Counted from the stretch's first letter, positions 24,892 through 34,570 are shown. The stretch: DNA of 64,000 nt from Agrococcus beijingensis (GCF_030758955.1 NZ_CP132360.1:2059072-2123071); one strand, 5' to 3'. Translations and numbers: made by a program. The notes: a model not told the origin generated them from the sequence alone.

Positions 24892-26244
24892 TCAGCGTTC
24901 GTCGCGCGAGATCGCGATCATCTCGTCGCGCGGCACGACCTTGATGCGCTCGCGGCCGTGCGGCTCGCCGAGGGCCTTCTCGTGGTCGTCGAGGCGGATC
25001 CAGCCGGCGATGTCGGTCCAGGCGACGCCGCGCTCGCGCAGCAGCGACGGCACCGCATCCGCGTCGTAGTCCTCCGGCTCCCACCAGGAGTGCTCGTCGC
25101 CGAGCAGCTGCTCGATGGTCTCCTTCGCGTCGGACTTCGTGTGGCCGATGAGGCCCACGGGACCGCGCTTGATCCAGCCGGTCGCATACATGCCGGGCAT
25201 CGGCCGCGAGCCGTCGTGCACGCGGCCGGCGATGTTCGGCACCACGCCGCGGCGCTCGTCGAACGGCACCTCCGGCAGCGGCGACGAGAAGTAGCCCACC
25301 GCGCGGTAGACGGCCTGCACGGGGATCTCGCGGAACTCGCCGGTGCGCTCCAGCCCGTCGGGCGTCGGGCGTGTGCGCTCGACCCGCAGCGCCTCGACCT
25401 TCCCGTCGCCCAGCACCGCGTCGGGCTTCGACCAGAAGTGCAGGTGCAGCCGGCGCGACGCCTGCCCCACCTCGCGCTGGCGCCACTGGTCGAGCACGCG
25501 CGAGATCACCAGGATCTGCTTGTTCTGCTTCTGGGTCTCCTCGTCGGGGTCGACGCCGAAGTCCTCGTCGTGCAGGATCATGTCGACGTCGCGCAGCTCG
25601 CCCAGCTCGCGCAGCTCGAGCGGGGTGAACTTCACGCCCAGCGGGCCTCGGCGGCCGATCACGTGCACGTCCGTGACGGGCGATGCCTCGAGGCCGGCGA
25701 CGACGTTGGCGGGCACCTCGGTGGGCATGAGGTCGGCCGGGTGCTTCACCAGCATGCGGGCGACGTCGAGCGCGACGTTGCCGTTGCCGATGACCGCGAT
25801 CTCCTTCGCCTCGAGCGGCCACTCGCGCGGCACGTCGGGGTGGCCGTCGAACCAGGAGACGAAGTCGGCGGCGCCGTAGGAGCCCGGCAGGTCGATGCCG
25901 GGGATGTCGAGCGGGGCGTCCTTCGTGGCGCCGGTCGCGAAGATCACGCCGTGGTAGAGCCGCTCGAGGTCGGCGAGCGCGATGTCGTGGCCGAAGCGCA
26001 CGTTGCCGAACAGCCGCACGACGCCCGACTCGAGCACCTCCCGCAGCGCCGCGATGATGCCCTTGATGCGCGGGTGGTCGGGCGCGACGCCGTAGCGCAC
26101 GAGCCCGTAGGGCGCGGGCAGCTGCTCGAACAGGTCGATGAGCACCTCGCGGCCCGACGTCGCGGCCGACTTCTTGAGGATGTCGGCGGCATAGATGCCG
26201 GCGGGGCCGGCGCCGACCACGGCGATGCGGAGCGGTGCGCTCAC
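24892..26244 (-). CDS. fprA: FprA-type ferredoxin/adrenodoxin-like NADP reductase
   Basis: A 450-residue flavoprotein transferring electrons between NADPH and ferredoxin. It shows FAD motif VVGAGPAGIYAA, LPAPYGLVRYGVAPDHPRIK (diagnostic for FprA/adrenodoxin reductase), NADP motif GNGNVALDVARML and ATGWIKRGPVGLIGHTKSDA near the C-terminus. The GTG start follows a strong AAGGAG site. Typical length. Confidence 0.94.
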   Translation of the reverse strand: MSAPLRIAVVGAGPAGIYAADILKKSAATSGREVLIDLFEQLPAPYGLVRYGVAPDHPRIKGIIAALREVLESGVVRLFGNVRFGHDIALADLERLYHGVIFATGATKDAPLDIPGIDLPGSYGAADFVSWFDGHPDVPREWPLEAKEIAVIGNGNVALDVARMLVKHPADLMPTEVPANVVAGLEASPVTDVHVIGRRGPLGVKFTPLELRELGELRDVDMILHDEDFGVDPDEETQKQNKQILVISRVLDQWRQREVGQASRRLHLHFWSKPDAVLGDGKVEALRVERTRPTPDGLERTGEFREIPVQAVYRAVGYFSSPLPEVPFDERRGVVPNIAGRVHDGSRPMPGMYATGWIKRGPVGLIGHTKSDAKETIEQLLGDEHSWWEPEDYDADAVPSLLRERGVAWTDIAGWIRLDDHEKALGEPHGRERIKVVPRDEMIAISRDER

Positions 26245-26293
26245 GGTTCTCCTTGCGATGCGAGGGCGGCGCGGCCGCCCGGTCCTGCGGATG

Positions 26294-27304
26294 TCAGCGG
26301 GTGCGCGAGACGACCTTCTCGGCGAAGGCCTCGAGCGCCTGGCGCACGGTGCCCGCCGGCAGCGGCTCGAGCGCGGCGAGCGCCTCGCGCTGCCAGCGCT
26401 CGGCCTCGGCCATCGTCTCGTCGACCACCGGGTGCTCGGCGAGCTCGGCGACCGCGGCCGCCAGGTCGGCGTCGGAGGTCGGGGCCTCGAGCCGCGCGAG
26501 CAGCGACCGCGCGGCGTGGTCGTCGCGGCGGCCGAGCAGCAGCACGGGCAGCGTCGCGACGCCGGCGCGCACGTCGTTGCCCTGGTCCTTGCCGGTCTGC
26601 GGGTCGGCCGAGAGGTCGATCACGTCGTCGACGAGCTGGAAGGCGACGCCGATGCGCTCGCCGAAGGCGCGCAGCGCCGTGCGGTGCGCAGCGTCGGCGC
26701 CGGCGACGAGCGCGCCGCACTCGGCGGCCGCGGCGATCAGCGAGCCGGTCTTGTCGGCGAGCACCTGCAGGTAGTGCTCGACCGGGTCGGCGTCGCCAGG
26801 GCCGAGCGTCTCGTGCAACTGGCCGAGGCAGAGCCGCTCGAAGGTGCGCGCCTGCAGCTCGGCGACCTCGGCGCCCAGCGGCGCGGCGATGCGGCCGGCC
26901 CGGGCGAAGAGCAGGTCGCCGGCCAGGATCGCCACGGAGTTGCTCCAGGCGACGTGCGCCGAGGGCACCCCGCGTCGGGTCTCCGCCTCGTCCATGACGT
27001 CGTCGTGGTAGAGGCTCGCGACGTGCGTGATCTCCACCAGCTCGGCAGCCGAGAGCACGTCATCGCTGATGCCGTCGCCGAGGTGCGCGGTGAGCAGCAG
27101 CAGCAGCGGTCGTGCCCGCTTGCCGCCGGCCTCGAGCAGGTAGCGCGTCACCGCATCCGCCACCGGGTCGGCGATCTGCAGGTGCGCGCCGAGCCGCTGC
27201 TCGACGACCTCGAGCCCCTGCTCGACGGCGTCGATCATGCGCGCAGCAGCGGGCGGTGCGAAGCGCGGCCCCCGAAGACCGAAGGTCTCGGCGATGGTGG
27301 CCAT
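26294..27304 (-). CDS. Polyprenyl diphosphate synthase (menaquinone side chain)
   Basis: A 336-residue all-helical prenyltransferase. The first Asp-rich motif HDDVMDEAETRRG and the second QLVDDVIDLSAD bind Mg2+-diphosphate, and AGGKRARPLLLLL binds isopentenyl diphosphate. It extends farnesyl or geranylgeranyl diphosphate to the long prenyl tail of menaquinone. The ATG at 27304 overlaps the menG stop (TGATG). Chain length cannot be deduced. Confidence 0.93.
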   Translation of the reverse strand: MATIAETFGLRGPRFAPPAAARMIDAVEQGLEVVEQRLGAHLQIADPVADAVTRYLLEAGGKRARPLLLLLTAHLGDGISDDVLSAAELVEITHVASLYHDDVMDEAETRRGVPSAHVAWSNSVAILAGDLLFARAGRIAAPLGAEVAELQARTFERLCLGQLHETLGPGDADPVEHYLQVLADKTGSLIAAAAECGALVAGADAAHRTALRAFGERIGVAFQLVDDVIDLSADPQTGKDQGNDVRAGVATLPVLLLGRRDDHAARSLLARLEAPTSDADLAAAVAELAEHPVVDETMAEAERWQREALAALEPLPAGTVRQALEAFAEKVVSRTR

Positions 27305-28056
27305 CAGGCGTCCTGCTCCCCCGCATCGGCGTGCTTCGCGAGGCGCAGGGCGCCCGTCTGCTCGCTGGGCTTGCGACCGCGGTGCAGGGCGACCACGCCC
27401 ATCGTCAGGTTGCGGTGGGCGACGCGCGTGAAGCCGGCGCCGCGGATCCACTGCGAGAGCGCCTGCTGGTCGGGCCACGAGCGGATCGACTCGACCAGGT
27501 AGCGGTAGGCCTCGGGGTTGCTGCTGGCGAGCTTGGCCATGCCGGGCAGCATCGTGCCCAGGTAGAGCTCGTAGCCCTTGCGCACGACGTTGACGGGCGG
27601 CTGCGAGAACTCGCAGATGACGAGGCGCCCCTGCGGCTTCAGCACTCGGTAGAACTCGCTGAGCGCGGCGCGCGGATGCTGCACGTTGCGCAGCCCGAAC
27701 GAGATCGTGACCGCGTCGAACAGGTCGTCGTCGAACGGCAGCTCCTCGGCGGAGCCGTGCACGAACTCGATGTCGGGGTGCCGCTCGCGGCCCACCTCGA
27801 GCATGCCCTGGCTGATGTCGAGCGCGGTCACGAGCGCGCCCGCCTTCGCCATCGGCGCGGCGGAGGCGCCGGTGCCCGCGGCGACGTCGAGGATCCGCTC
27901 GCCCGGCTGCGGCCGCACGGCGCGCTGCATGTGGATGCGCCAGAGCTTGTCGTTGCCGCCCGAGAGCAGCGAGTTCAGCAGGTCGTAGCGCTTGGCGGTC
28001 GCGTCGAACATGCCCGCGACCTCTTCCGGGTCCTTCTGCATGTCTGCTCGGCTCAC
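27304..28056 (-). CDS. menG: Demethylmenaquinone methyltransferase
   Basis: A 250-residue class I SAM methyltransferase performing the last menaquinone step. FDATAKRYDLLNSLLSGG and the SAM motif LDVAAGTGASA are typical of UbiE/MenG, as is FGLRNVQHPRAALSEFYRVLKPQGR. The GTG at 28056 is preferred over an upstream ATG because a TAGGAT box lies 7 nt before it. It is translationally coupled to the polyprenyl synthase. Confidence 0.95.
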   Translation of the reverse strand: MSRADMQKDPEEVAGMFDATAKRYDLLNSLLSGGNDKLWRIHMQRAVRPQPGERILDVAAGTGASAAPMAKAGALVTALDISQGMLEVGRERHPDIEFVHGSAEELPFDDDLFDAVTISFGLRNVQHPRAALSEFYRVLKPQGRLVICEFSQPPVNVVRKGYELYLGTMLPGMAKLASSNPEAYRYLVESIRSWPDQQALSQWIRGAGFTRVAHRNLTMGVVALHRGRKPSEQTGALRLAKHADAGEQDA

Positions 28057-28063
28057 ACAGCCC

Positions 28064-28069
28064 ATCCTA
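28064..28069 (-). promoter_or_regulatory. Leaderless -10 (TAGGAT) of menG
   Basis: On the minus strand TAGGAT ends 7 nt before the GTG start at 28056. It supports that start over the ATG nine bases upstream, which would fall before the predicted transcription start. Confidence 0.6.
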
Positions 28070-28120
28070 GGCGAGCCGGCTCGCGCCTCCCTCGGCCTCC
28101 GCTCAGGTCGCGCGGCGGCG

Positions 28121-28126
28121 TAGGGT
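28121..28126 (+). promoter_or_regulatory. Leaderless -10 (TAGGGT) of menF
   Basis: TAGGGT ends 7 nt before the menF ATG at 28134. With the menG box it forms a divergent pair about 50 bp apart, allowing the two menaquinone genes to be controlled together. Confidence 0.55.
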
Positions 28127-28133
28127 GGCAGGC

Positions 28134-29345
28134 ATGCCAGGCCTTCGGGTGCGCACCAAGCGCGCGGAGCCCGGACGCCTGCTGGAGCACGCAGACCCGC
28201 GCGCCCCCCTCGCGATCCGGCGCGGCGCCGACGGCATCGTCGGCCGGGGCGTGGCCATGCGGCTCGAGTTCCACGGCCCCCACCGCTTCACCGATGCGGC
28301 GGATGCGTGGCGTGCGATCGCGCGCGACGCGCACGTCGACGACGCGGTCGCCGTGCCCGGGACGGGCCTCGTCGCGTTCGGCGCGTTCGCCTTCGCCGAC
28401 GACTCGGCCGCGACCAGCGTGCTGATCGTGCCGAAGATGGTGGTGGGACGCCGCGGCGACGACGAGTGGGTCACGTGGATCGGCGACGAGGGCCGCCTGC
28501 ACCCGACCGCGATCGACGAGGTGCGCGTCGAGCTGACCGACGGCGCGATCGACGGCGAGCGATACCGGGCGATCGTGCGCGAGGCGACCGAGCGCATCCG
28601 CGCCGGTGATGCCGAGAAGATCGTCGTGGCGCGCGACCGGATCGGCGAGCTGCCGTCCGACGGCGACGTGCGCTCGGTGGCGGTCGGCCTCGTGCAGCGC
28701 TACCCGGATGCCGTGACGTATGCGGTCGACGGCGTGATCGGCGCGAGCCCGGAGACCCTGGTCGCCGCCGACCGCGGCCACTTCTTCTCGCGCGTGCTCG
28801 CCGGCACCGCCTCGCGCGGTGCCACGCCGGCGCGCGACGCCGAGATCGCCGAGGCGCTCGCCTCGGGCGACAAGGACCTGCGCGAGCACCGCTTCGCCGC
28901 CGACTCGGCGATGGAGGTGCTGCGCGAGCTGGCGCCGGACGCGCGGGCGTCGGAGCCGTTCCCGCTGCGCCTGCCCAACCTCTGGCACCTGGCGACCGAC
29001 ATCACCGGCACGCTCGAGCAGCACCGCTCGACGCTCGACGTGCTCGCCCGCCTGCACCCGACGGCGGCGGTGGCGGGCACGCCGCGGGCGGCGTCGCTGG
29101 CGATCATCGGCGAGCTCGAGGGCATCGACCGCGGCCGCTACGCCGGGCCGGTCGGCTGGATCGACGGCGATGGCGGCGGCGAGTGGGTGATCGCGCTGCG
29201 CGGCGCCGAGATCGCCGCCGACGGGCAGATCCGGGCGTTCGCGGGCGCCGGCATCGTCGCGGGCTCCGACCCGGCGGCGGAGCTCGCGGAGACCGCCGTG
29301 AAGCTGCGCCCCATCACCGACGCGCTGGCCGACCCGCTGCCGTAG
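28134..29345 (+). CDS. menF: Isochorismate synthase
   Basis: A 403-residue chorismate-binding enzyme that makes isochorismate, the first committed step of menaquinone synthesis. Conserved elements include KIVVARDR, GASPETLV, FFSRVLAGTASRG, HATDITG-like LWHLATDITGTL, and GELEGIDRGRYAGPVGWID. It is divergent from menG. An entC-type siderophore role is unlikely given neighbouring men genes and no siderophore genes. Confidence 0.93.
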   Translation: MPGLRVRTKRAEPGRLLEHADPRAPLAIRRGADGIVGRGVAMRLEFHGPHRFTDAADAWRAIARDAHVDDAVAVPGTGLVAFGAFAFADDSAATSVLIVPKMVVGRRGDDEWVTWIGDEGRLHPTAIDEVRVELTDGAIDGERYRAIVREATERIRAGDAEKIVVARDRIGELPSDGDVRSVAVGLVQRYPDAVTYAVDGVIGASPETLVAADRGHFFSRVLAGTASRGATPARDAEIAEALASGDKDLREHRFAADSAMEVLRELAPDARASEPFPLRLPNLWHLATDITGTLEQHRSTLDVLARLHPTAAVAGTPRAASLAIIGELEGIDRGRYAGPVGWIDGDGGGEWVIALRGAEIAADGQIRAFAGAGIVAGSDPAAELAETAVKLRPITDALADPLP

Positions 29346-29373
29346 CGGGGCGCGAGCGCGAGCGCGAGAGCAG

Positions 29374-30315
29374 CTACTCCTTCGCGGCCTTCGCCTTCTT
29401 CTTGTCCTTCTTGGCCCGCTTCTCCTTGGCCTTCGCCTTCTCCTTGGCCTCGGCCTCCGCGTCCTCGGGCTGCGGCACGCCGCCCAGGGCGATCAGCTTC
29501 GCGCGCTCGACGGCGACGTCGAAGTCGGCCTCCGGCCACTGCGGGTCGATCGCCTCGAGCGCCTCGACCAGCAGCTCCTGCACCGCCAGCCGCGCGAACC
29601 ACTTGCGGTCGGCGGGCACCACGTGCCAGGGAGCCGCAGCGCGGGCGGTGCGGTTGATGGCGATCTGGTACGCCTCCATGTAGTCGGGGAAGCGGGTGCG
29701 CTCCTCGACGTCGTTGGGGTTGTACTTCCAGTGCTTGTCGGGGCGGTCGAGCCGCTCGAGCAGCCGTGCGCCCTGCTCCTCGAACGAGACGTGCAGCATC
29801 ACCTTGATCACGGTGATGCCCCGCTCGCTGAGCCCGCGCTCGAACTCGACGATCTTGCCGTAGCGCTCCTGGATCACGTCGGGCTCCGAGAACCCGCGCA
29901 CGCGGTGGATCAGCACGTCCTCGTAGTGCGAGCGGTCGAAGACGGCGATCTGACCCGGCTCGGGCAGCGCCGGCTCGAAGCGCCACAGGAAGTCGTGCCG
30001 CTTCTCGGCATCCGAGGGCGCCTTGAACGAGGTGATCCTCACCCCCTGCGGGTCGACCTGGCCGAGCACGTGGCGCATGATGCCGCCCTTGCCGGAGGTG
30101 TCCATGCCCTGCACGACGAGCAGCACCGAGCGCTCCTCGCCGGCCTTGCTGGCGGCGAACAGGCGCTCCTGGAGCTGCGAGAGGTGGCCGGCACCGGCGG
30201 CGAGCGCCTCGACGCCGGCGAGCTTGTCGCCCTCGAACCCGGGCGTGGATCGCGGATCCACCTGGTCGAGGCGGACGGAGCGGGTGATGCGCAGCGCATC
30301 GGTGATGGCGGTCAT
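29374..30315 (-). CDS. ppk2: Polyphosphate kinase 2 family protein
   Basis: A 313-residue P-loop kinase moving phosphate between polyphosphate and nucleotides. Walker A is VVQGMDTSGKGGIMRHV, followed by FKAPSDAEKRHDFLWR and the lid/Walker B DRSHYEDVLIHRVRGF, all typical of PPK2. The last ~35 residues are an alternating Lys/Ala/Glu tail not part of the fold. Whether it prefers AMP or ADP is not resolved. It converges on menF with a 28-bp gap. Confidence 0.93.
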   Translation of the reverse strand: MTAITDALRITRSVRLDQVDPRSTPGFEGDKLAGVEALAAGAGHLSQLQERLFAASKAGEERSVLLVVQGMDTSGKGGIMRHVLGQVDPQGVRITSFKAPSDAEKRHDFLWRFEPALPEPGQIAVFDRSHYEDVLIHRVRGFSEPDVIQERYGKIVEFERGLSERGITVIKVMLHVSFEEQGARLLERLDRPDKHWKYNPNDVEERTRFPDYMEAYQIAINRTARAAAPWHVVPADRKWFARLAVQELLVEALEAIDPQWPEADFDVAVERAKLIALGGVPQPEDAEAEAKEKAKAKEKRAKKDKKKAKAAKE

Positions 30316-30321
30316 GCGCTG

Positions 30322-30327
30322 ACACTA
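30322..30327 (-). promoter_or_regulatory. Leaderless -10 (TAGTGT) of ppk2
   Basis: TAGTGT on the minus strand ends 6 nt before the ppk2 ATG at 30315. Confidence 0.5.
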
Positions 30328-30354
30328 GTGGTCAGCGCCGGGGCGAAGCCCCGA

Positions 30355-31554
30355 TCAGCGCCCCGGCAGCTTCGGCGCGGGCGGGGGCGTCTCCTTGGTG
30401 CGCGGCCGCATGCCCGGAGAGACGGCGCGCCCCAGCCGCGGCGGCGGCAGCGGATCGATCTTGTTCGACATCAGCTTCGAGACCCAGGCGAGCTTCGGGT
30501 CGGGGTCGACGAGCAGCGTCTTCACCGCGAGCGTCGCCGGCAGCGCCATGAGCGCGCCGATCGGGCCGAGCGCGAACGCCCACACCAGCAGCGACAGGAA
30601 CGAGGTCGCCGGCGTGACGCCCACCGCGTCGCCGGCCACCTTCGGCTGGATCAGCGACTGCATCACGAAGTTGATGACGCTGAAGAGGATCGCCGTCAGC
30701 AGCGCGTTCACCGGGCCGTTGGCGAGCAGCGCCATGAGCGTCGGCGGCACCACGCCGATCACGAAGCCGATGTTGGGGATGTAGTTGGTCACGAAGGCGA
30801 ACACGGCCCACACCAGGGCGAGGGGCACGCCGAGAGCCGTCAGGGCGACGAGGTCGAGGGCCGAGACGATCAGGCCGAACAGGGTCGTGACCACCCAGTA
30901 GCGCTGCACCCCGGCGGCGAAGCGGTCGACGCCGCGCACGATGCCGGGGTTCGTGATCGCGATGCGCTGCATGCGCTCGGGCAGGTACATCGAATCCCAG
31001 GCGAGGAAGAAGACCACCACGAACAGGGTCGCGAGGAAGGCGAGCACGACGCCGGCGTCAGAGGCGATCGCCCCGATGGCGCTGGCGATCGCGCTCGGGC
31101 TGAAGGCGTTCTGCAGCTGCTGCAGCGCCTCGTCCTGCGAGACGCCGAGGCTCTCGAGCCATACGAGCGTCTGCTGGTAGAGCGCGTTGAACTCGGCCGA
31201 GTAGCCGGGCAGCTCGGCGACGAGCGACTGCACCGACCAGTAGATCGACCAGAAGAGGGCGACGAGGAAGGCGTAGACCGTCAGCAGCAACGCGAGCGCG
31301 GCGACGATGCGCGGGGCGCCGGCGCGCAGCAGCGCCTGCTGCAGCGGCATCACCGCGAGCACCAGGTTGAAGCCCAGGAAGATCGGCGCGACGAACGAGG
31401 CGACCTGGTTCACGAGGATCAGCGACGCGATCACGGCGATCACCGACAGCAGGATGATGAGGGTGCGCGGCAGCGCCCAGCGCGGCTGGGCCGGCTCGTG
31501 CACGTGCTCGACAGCGGGCAGCTCGGCCTTGCGGCGCTGCCACGGCCAGCGCAT
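30355..31554 (-). CDS. AI-2E family transporter
   Basis: A 399-residue membrane protein with about eight helices, including the family core FVTNYIPNIGFVIGVVPPTLMAL and LIQPKVAGDAVGVTPATSFLSLLVWAF. The family is broad (Na+/H+ antiport, metabolite export; the quorum-signal name applies to few members). The C-terminus is Pro/Lys-rich. Its ATG overlaps the SDR stop (TGATG), making it the last gene of the PLDc_N-menD-SDR operon. Confidence 0.9.
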   Translation of the reverse strand: MRWPWQRRKAELPAVEHVHEPAQPRWALPRTLIILLSVIAVIASLILVNQVASFVAPIFLGFNLVLAVMPLQQALLRAGAPRIVAALALLLTVYAFLVALFWSIYWSVQSLVAELPGYSAEFNALYQQTLVWLESLGVSQDEALQQLQNAFSPSAIASAIGAIASDAGVVLAFLATLFVVVFFLAWDSMYLPERMQRIAITNPGIVRGVDRFAAGVQRYWVVTTLFGLIVSALDLVALTALGVPLALVWAVFAFVTNYIPNIGFVIGVVPPTLMALLANGPVNALLTAILFSVINFVMQSLIQPKVAGDAVGVTPATSFLSLLVWAFALGPIGALMALPATLAVKTLLVDPDPKLAWVSKLMSNKIDPLPPPRLGRAVSPGMRPRTKETPPPAPKLPGR

Positions 31555-32435
31555 CAGCGGCCCGCCTCGTCGACGCGGGCGGGCGAGACGGCACCGGTGC
31601 GGCCCGTGAAGCCCTCCATGCCCTCGTTGACGCCCAACGCATCCGCCACCCAGTCGGCCACTCGCACCGGCAGCACCTTGATGGCCGGCACCAGTCGCAC
31701 GAGCGGCGGCAGCGCGAGCAGCGTGCGGCGGGAGTCGATCGCGCCGAGGATCTGCGTCGCGACGGTCGCCTGCGACAGGATCGGCAGCAGTGATGGGGCC
31801 TTGGTGGTGACGCCGGCGAACATGCCGGTGTCGATGTAGAACGGCGCCACCGTGAGCGTCGTGATCGGCGACCGCTCCTTGCGCAGCTCGGCCCGCAGCG
31901 ACTCCATGAAGCCGACGGCCGCGAACTTGCTGGCGGCGTAGTCGGTCTGGCCGGCGACGCCGATGAAGCCCGCCGCGCTGGCGACGGTGACGATGCGGCC
32001 GCGGCCGGCGTCGCGCATCGCGGGCAGCAGGGCTCGCGTGACGAGGATCGGCGCGATCGCGTTGACCCGCATGGTGAGCTCGATCTGCGCGGTGCTCAGC
32101 TGCGTGAGCGGCCTGCCCGAGACGACGCCCGCGTTGTTCACGAGCACGTCGACCGGACCGAGCATGAGCGTCTCGGCGGCGGCCAGCTCGATCGCGTCGG
32201 CATCGGCGAGGTCGACGACGACCACGGTGGCGCGGCCACCGGTGGCGTGCACCTCGGTCGCGACCGCGCGCGCTGCGGCCTCGTCGCTATCCCACAGCAT
32301 CACGCGCGCGCCCTTGCGGGCCGCGCCGAGCGCGACCAGGCGGCCGATGCCGCTGGCGCCGCCGGTGATGACGATCGTCGATCCGGCGTGCAGCATCGAG
32401 GCGGCCTCGCCCGAGCGATCAGAGCTGCTGCGCAT
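31554..32435 (-). CDS. SDR family NAD(P)-dependent oxidoreductase
   Basis: A 293-residue classical short-chain dehydrogenase: cofactor motif TGGASGIG (24-31), NNAG, and catalytic Ser-Tyr-Lys in VTVASAAGFIGVAGQTDYAASK. The ATG at 32435 is chosen for its strong AAGGAG site inside the end of menD, with a 17-bp overlap. The substrate is unknown; co-transcription with menD gives no proof of a quinone role. Confidence 0.88.
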   Translation of the reverse strand: MRSSSDRSGEAASMLHAGSTIVITGGASGIGRLVALGAARKGARVMLWDSDEAAARAVATEVHATGGRATVVVVDLADADAIELAAAETLMLGPVDVLVNNAGVVSGRPLTQLSTAQIELTMRVNAIAPILVTRALLPAMRDAGRGRIVTVASAAGFIGVAGQTDYAASKFAAVGFMESLRAELRKERSPITTLTVAPFYIDTGMFAGVTTKAPSLLPILSQATVATQILGAIDSRRTLLALPPLVRLVPAIKVLPVRVADWVADALGVNEGMEGFTGRTGAVSPARVDEAGR

Positions 32436-34128
32436 CGGCGTCTCCTTCCAGCACTGCCTCGATGATGCCCGGTGTCGACTGCGAGAGCGCCCGACGCAGC
32501 CCTGCCCGATCCGTGACGCGATCGTATGGCCAGCCGTACGCCGCCGCGAGGTGCTCGAGGCTCACGTCGTGCGGCGTGCGCTGCACGCGGGCGAAATCGT
32601 CGGGGTCGGCAGTGCCCGCGACCTCGAGCAGCTCGAAGAGGCTGCCGCCGTTGTCGTTGCCGACGATGATCTGCAGGCGCGGGCGCTCCTCGCCCGGCGG
32701 CACGTGCAGGCCGCCCGCGTCGTGCAGCAGCGCGAGGTCGCCGATCAGCAGCCGGGTGAGGCCGCCGGTGGCGTCGCGCTCATGGGCGATGGCGATGCCG
32801 GATGCGGTGCTGACGGTGCCGTCGATGCCCGCGAGACCGCGGTTGGCGTGGGCGCGCACCGCCTTGGGGCTCGCGAACGCGTCGAGCTCGCGGATGAGGC
32901 GCGAGGCCGCCACCATCAGCCGGTCGTGCGGCCAGGTGCGCTCCCACACCTGCGTCACGAGGTCGCGGCGCGAGAGGCGTGTGCGGCCCTCGGCGAGCTC
33001 GGCCCTCGCGTAGTCGGCGCGGCTGAGGCCCGAGTCGGGGGCCCGCTCGGCATCGCGCTCGGCGGCGAGCGCGCGGCCCGCGCCCACCCAGCGGTCGATC
33101 CAGCCTCGGTCGGCCTCGTCGGCCTCCTCGACCTCGATGCGGCCCGCGAGCACCGTCGAGACGCCGGTGCCGCGCACGTTGTCGAGGCCGGCGCGGCCGA
33201 GCACCACCACCTCGACGTCGGGGCGGCGGATGAGGCCGGTCACCGCGCGCGAGAGGGTCGGGTGGCCCATCACCACCACCCGGCGCACGTCGGCGCCGAG
33301 CCGGCCGATGACGTCGCGGCCGTGCTGCACGAGCACGGGGCCGAAGCGGGCGCCGGAGGTCGGCTCGGCGATCAGCGGCGCGCCGATCGCCTCGGCGACG
33401 TCGACCGCTGCCGCGCCCGCGTCGGCGCCGGCGAGCACCACGGTGCCGGGCGCGGGCCGCAGCACCGAGGTGGGCATCGGCGGGCGGCCGACGCGCTCGA
33501 CCGGCACCGGCACCGCGGGCTCGCCGCCCGAGAGCGGGTCGCGGAAGGCGACGTTCAGCTGCACCGGGCCGGGCTCGGTGTGCGCGTCGTCGCGCCATCC
33601 GAGGGCGGCTGCCACGGCGGCGACCGCGTCGCCCTCGGGGTCGAGCAGCGCATCCGCCCCCACGTCGACGACGACGCGCGCCGCCTCGCCGAAGATGCCC
33701 GGCTGGCGGGTGGTCTGGTTGGAGCGGATGCCCTGCAGCTCTGCCGGGCGATCGGCGGTGATCGCGATGAGCGGCACGTCGCTGTGGTGCGCCTCGAGCA
33801 TCGCCGGGTGCAGGTTGGCGAGGGCGGTGCCGCTGGTGACGACGATGGCCGCCGGCTGGCGCGTCTCGCGCGCCAGGCCGAGCGCGAGGAAGGCGGCGGA
33901 GCGCTCGTCGATGCGCACGTGCAGGCTCAGCGCGCCGGCGCGCGCCATCCGCGCCGCTGCCAGCGCGATCGCCTGCGAGCGCGAACCCGGGCAGACGACG
34001 ATATCGGCGACCCCTGCGGCGGCGAGGGCGGCGACCAGTCGATCGGCGTATGCGGCGGCCGGAAGGGCCTCAGGCACGCGCGCCGTCGCCGTCGTCGGGC
34101 GAGCGGCGGCCAGACCCGTCGACATCAT
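32419..34128 (-). CDS. menD: SEPHCHC synthase MenD
   Basis: A 569-residue thiamine-diphosphate enzyme adding succinic semialdehyde to isochorismate. The N-terminal half carries VCPGSRSQAIALAA and DERSAAFLALGLARET with the catalytic Glu, then VTSGTALANLHPAMLEAHHSDVPL. The cofactor motif GNDNGGSLFELLE is near 495. It overlaps the upstream PLDc_N gene by 59 bp and the SDR by 17 bp. Confidence 0.95.
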   Translation of the reverse strand: MMSTGLAAARPTTATARVPEALPAAAYADRLVAALAAAGVADIVVCPGSRSQAIALAAARMARAGALSLHVRIDERSAAFLALGLARETRQPAAIVVTSGTALANLHPAMLEAHHSDVPLIAITADRPAELQGIRSNQTTRQPGIFGEAARVVVDVGADALLDPEGDAVAAVAAALGWRDDAHTEPGPVQLNVAFRDPLSGGEPAVPVPVERVGRPPMPTSVLRPAPGTVVLAGADAGAAAVDVAEAIGAPLIAEPTSGARFGPVLVQHGRDVIGRLGADVRRVVVMGHPTLSRAVTGLIRRPDVEVVVLGRAGLDNVRGTGVSTVLAGRIEVEEADEADRGWIDRWVGAGRALAAERDAERAPDSGLSRADYARAELAEGRTRLSRRDLVTQVWERTWPHDRLMVAASRLIRELDAFASPKAVRAHANRGLAGIDGTVSTASGIAIAHERDATGGLTRLLIGDLALLHDAGGLHVPPGEERPRLQIIVGNDNGGSLFELLEVAGTADPDDFARVQRTPHDVSLEHLAAAYGWPYDRVTDRAGLRRALSQSTPGIIEAVLEGDADAQQL

Positions 34129-34570
34129 CAGCGGCGGCGTCGGCGTCGGGGTCGACCTCGATGACGGGCGTGCTGGGCGGGCTGGGGGTGCCGGGCGTGC
34201 CCGGCACGGTCGGCGCCAGGGGGTCGGAGACCGGAGGCACGGGGGTCGGCCGGTCGGCGTCCTCGGCGTCGAGCGCCGCGAGCTGCTGCTCGAGCTCGGC
34301 GATGCGGCGGTCGGCCTCGGCGTCGGTCACGTCGCTCGAGCGGCCGAAGGCGGGGTCGTCGTCGGGCGCCATCGGGCGCGCGTCGGAGCGCGGCCCCTTG
34401 CCCCACGCGAGCCACGCGATCGGCCCGATCACGGGCAGCACGACGATCAGGACGACCCACAGCACCCGGTTCAGGCGGCGGATGCGCCGATCGTCGGTGA
34501 CCGTGAGGTCGACCAGCGCATACACCGTGACCACAAGGGCCAGGATCCCGCCGATGATTGCCCACCTCAT
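34070..34570 (-). CDS. PLDc_N-type small membrane protein
   Basis: A 166-residue protein starting MRWAIIGGILALVVTVYAL. Two helices enclose RRIRRLNRVLWVVLIVVLPVIGPIAWLAWGKGP, the pattern of phospholipase D N-terminal (PLDc_N) membrane anchors, but no catalytic HKD domain follows. The rest is acidic and Pro-rich. The start is supported by a TACGCT box 6 nt upstream. It heads the menD operon; function unknown. Confidence 0.78.
   Translation of the reverse strand: MRWAIIGGILALVVTVYALVDLTVTDDRRIRRLNRVLWVVLIVVLPVIGPIAWLAWGKGPRSDARPMAPDDDPAFGRSSDVTDAEADRRIAELEQQLAALDAEDADRPTPVPPVSDPLAPTVPGTPGTPSPPSTPVIEVDPDADAAADDVDGSGRRSPDDGDGARA

Noticed and set aside
24958..26997. Long plus-strand open frame opposite fprA and the polyprenyl synthase
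   Set aside because: High-GC antisense frame of low-complexity Arg/Ala/Val composition with no domain; the minus-strand genes are certain.
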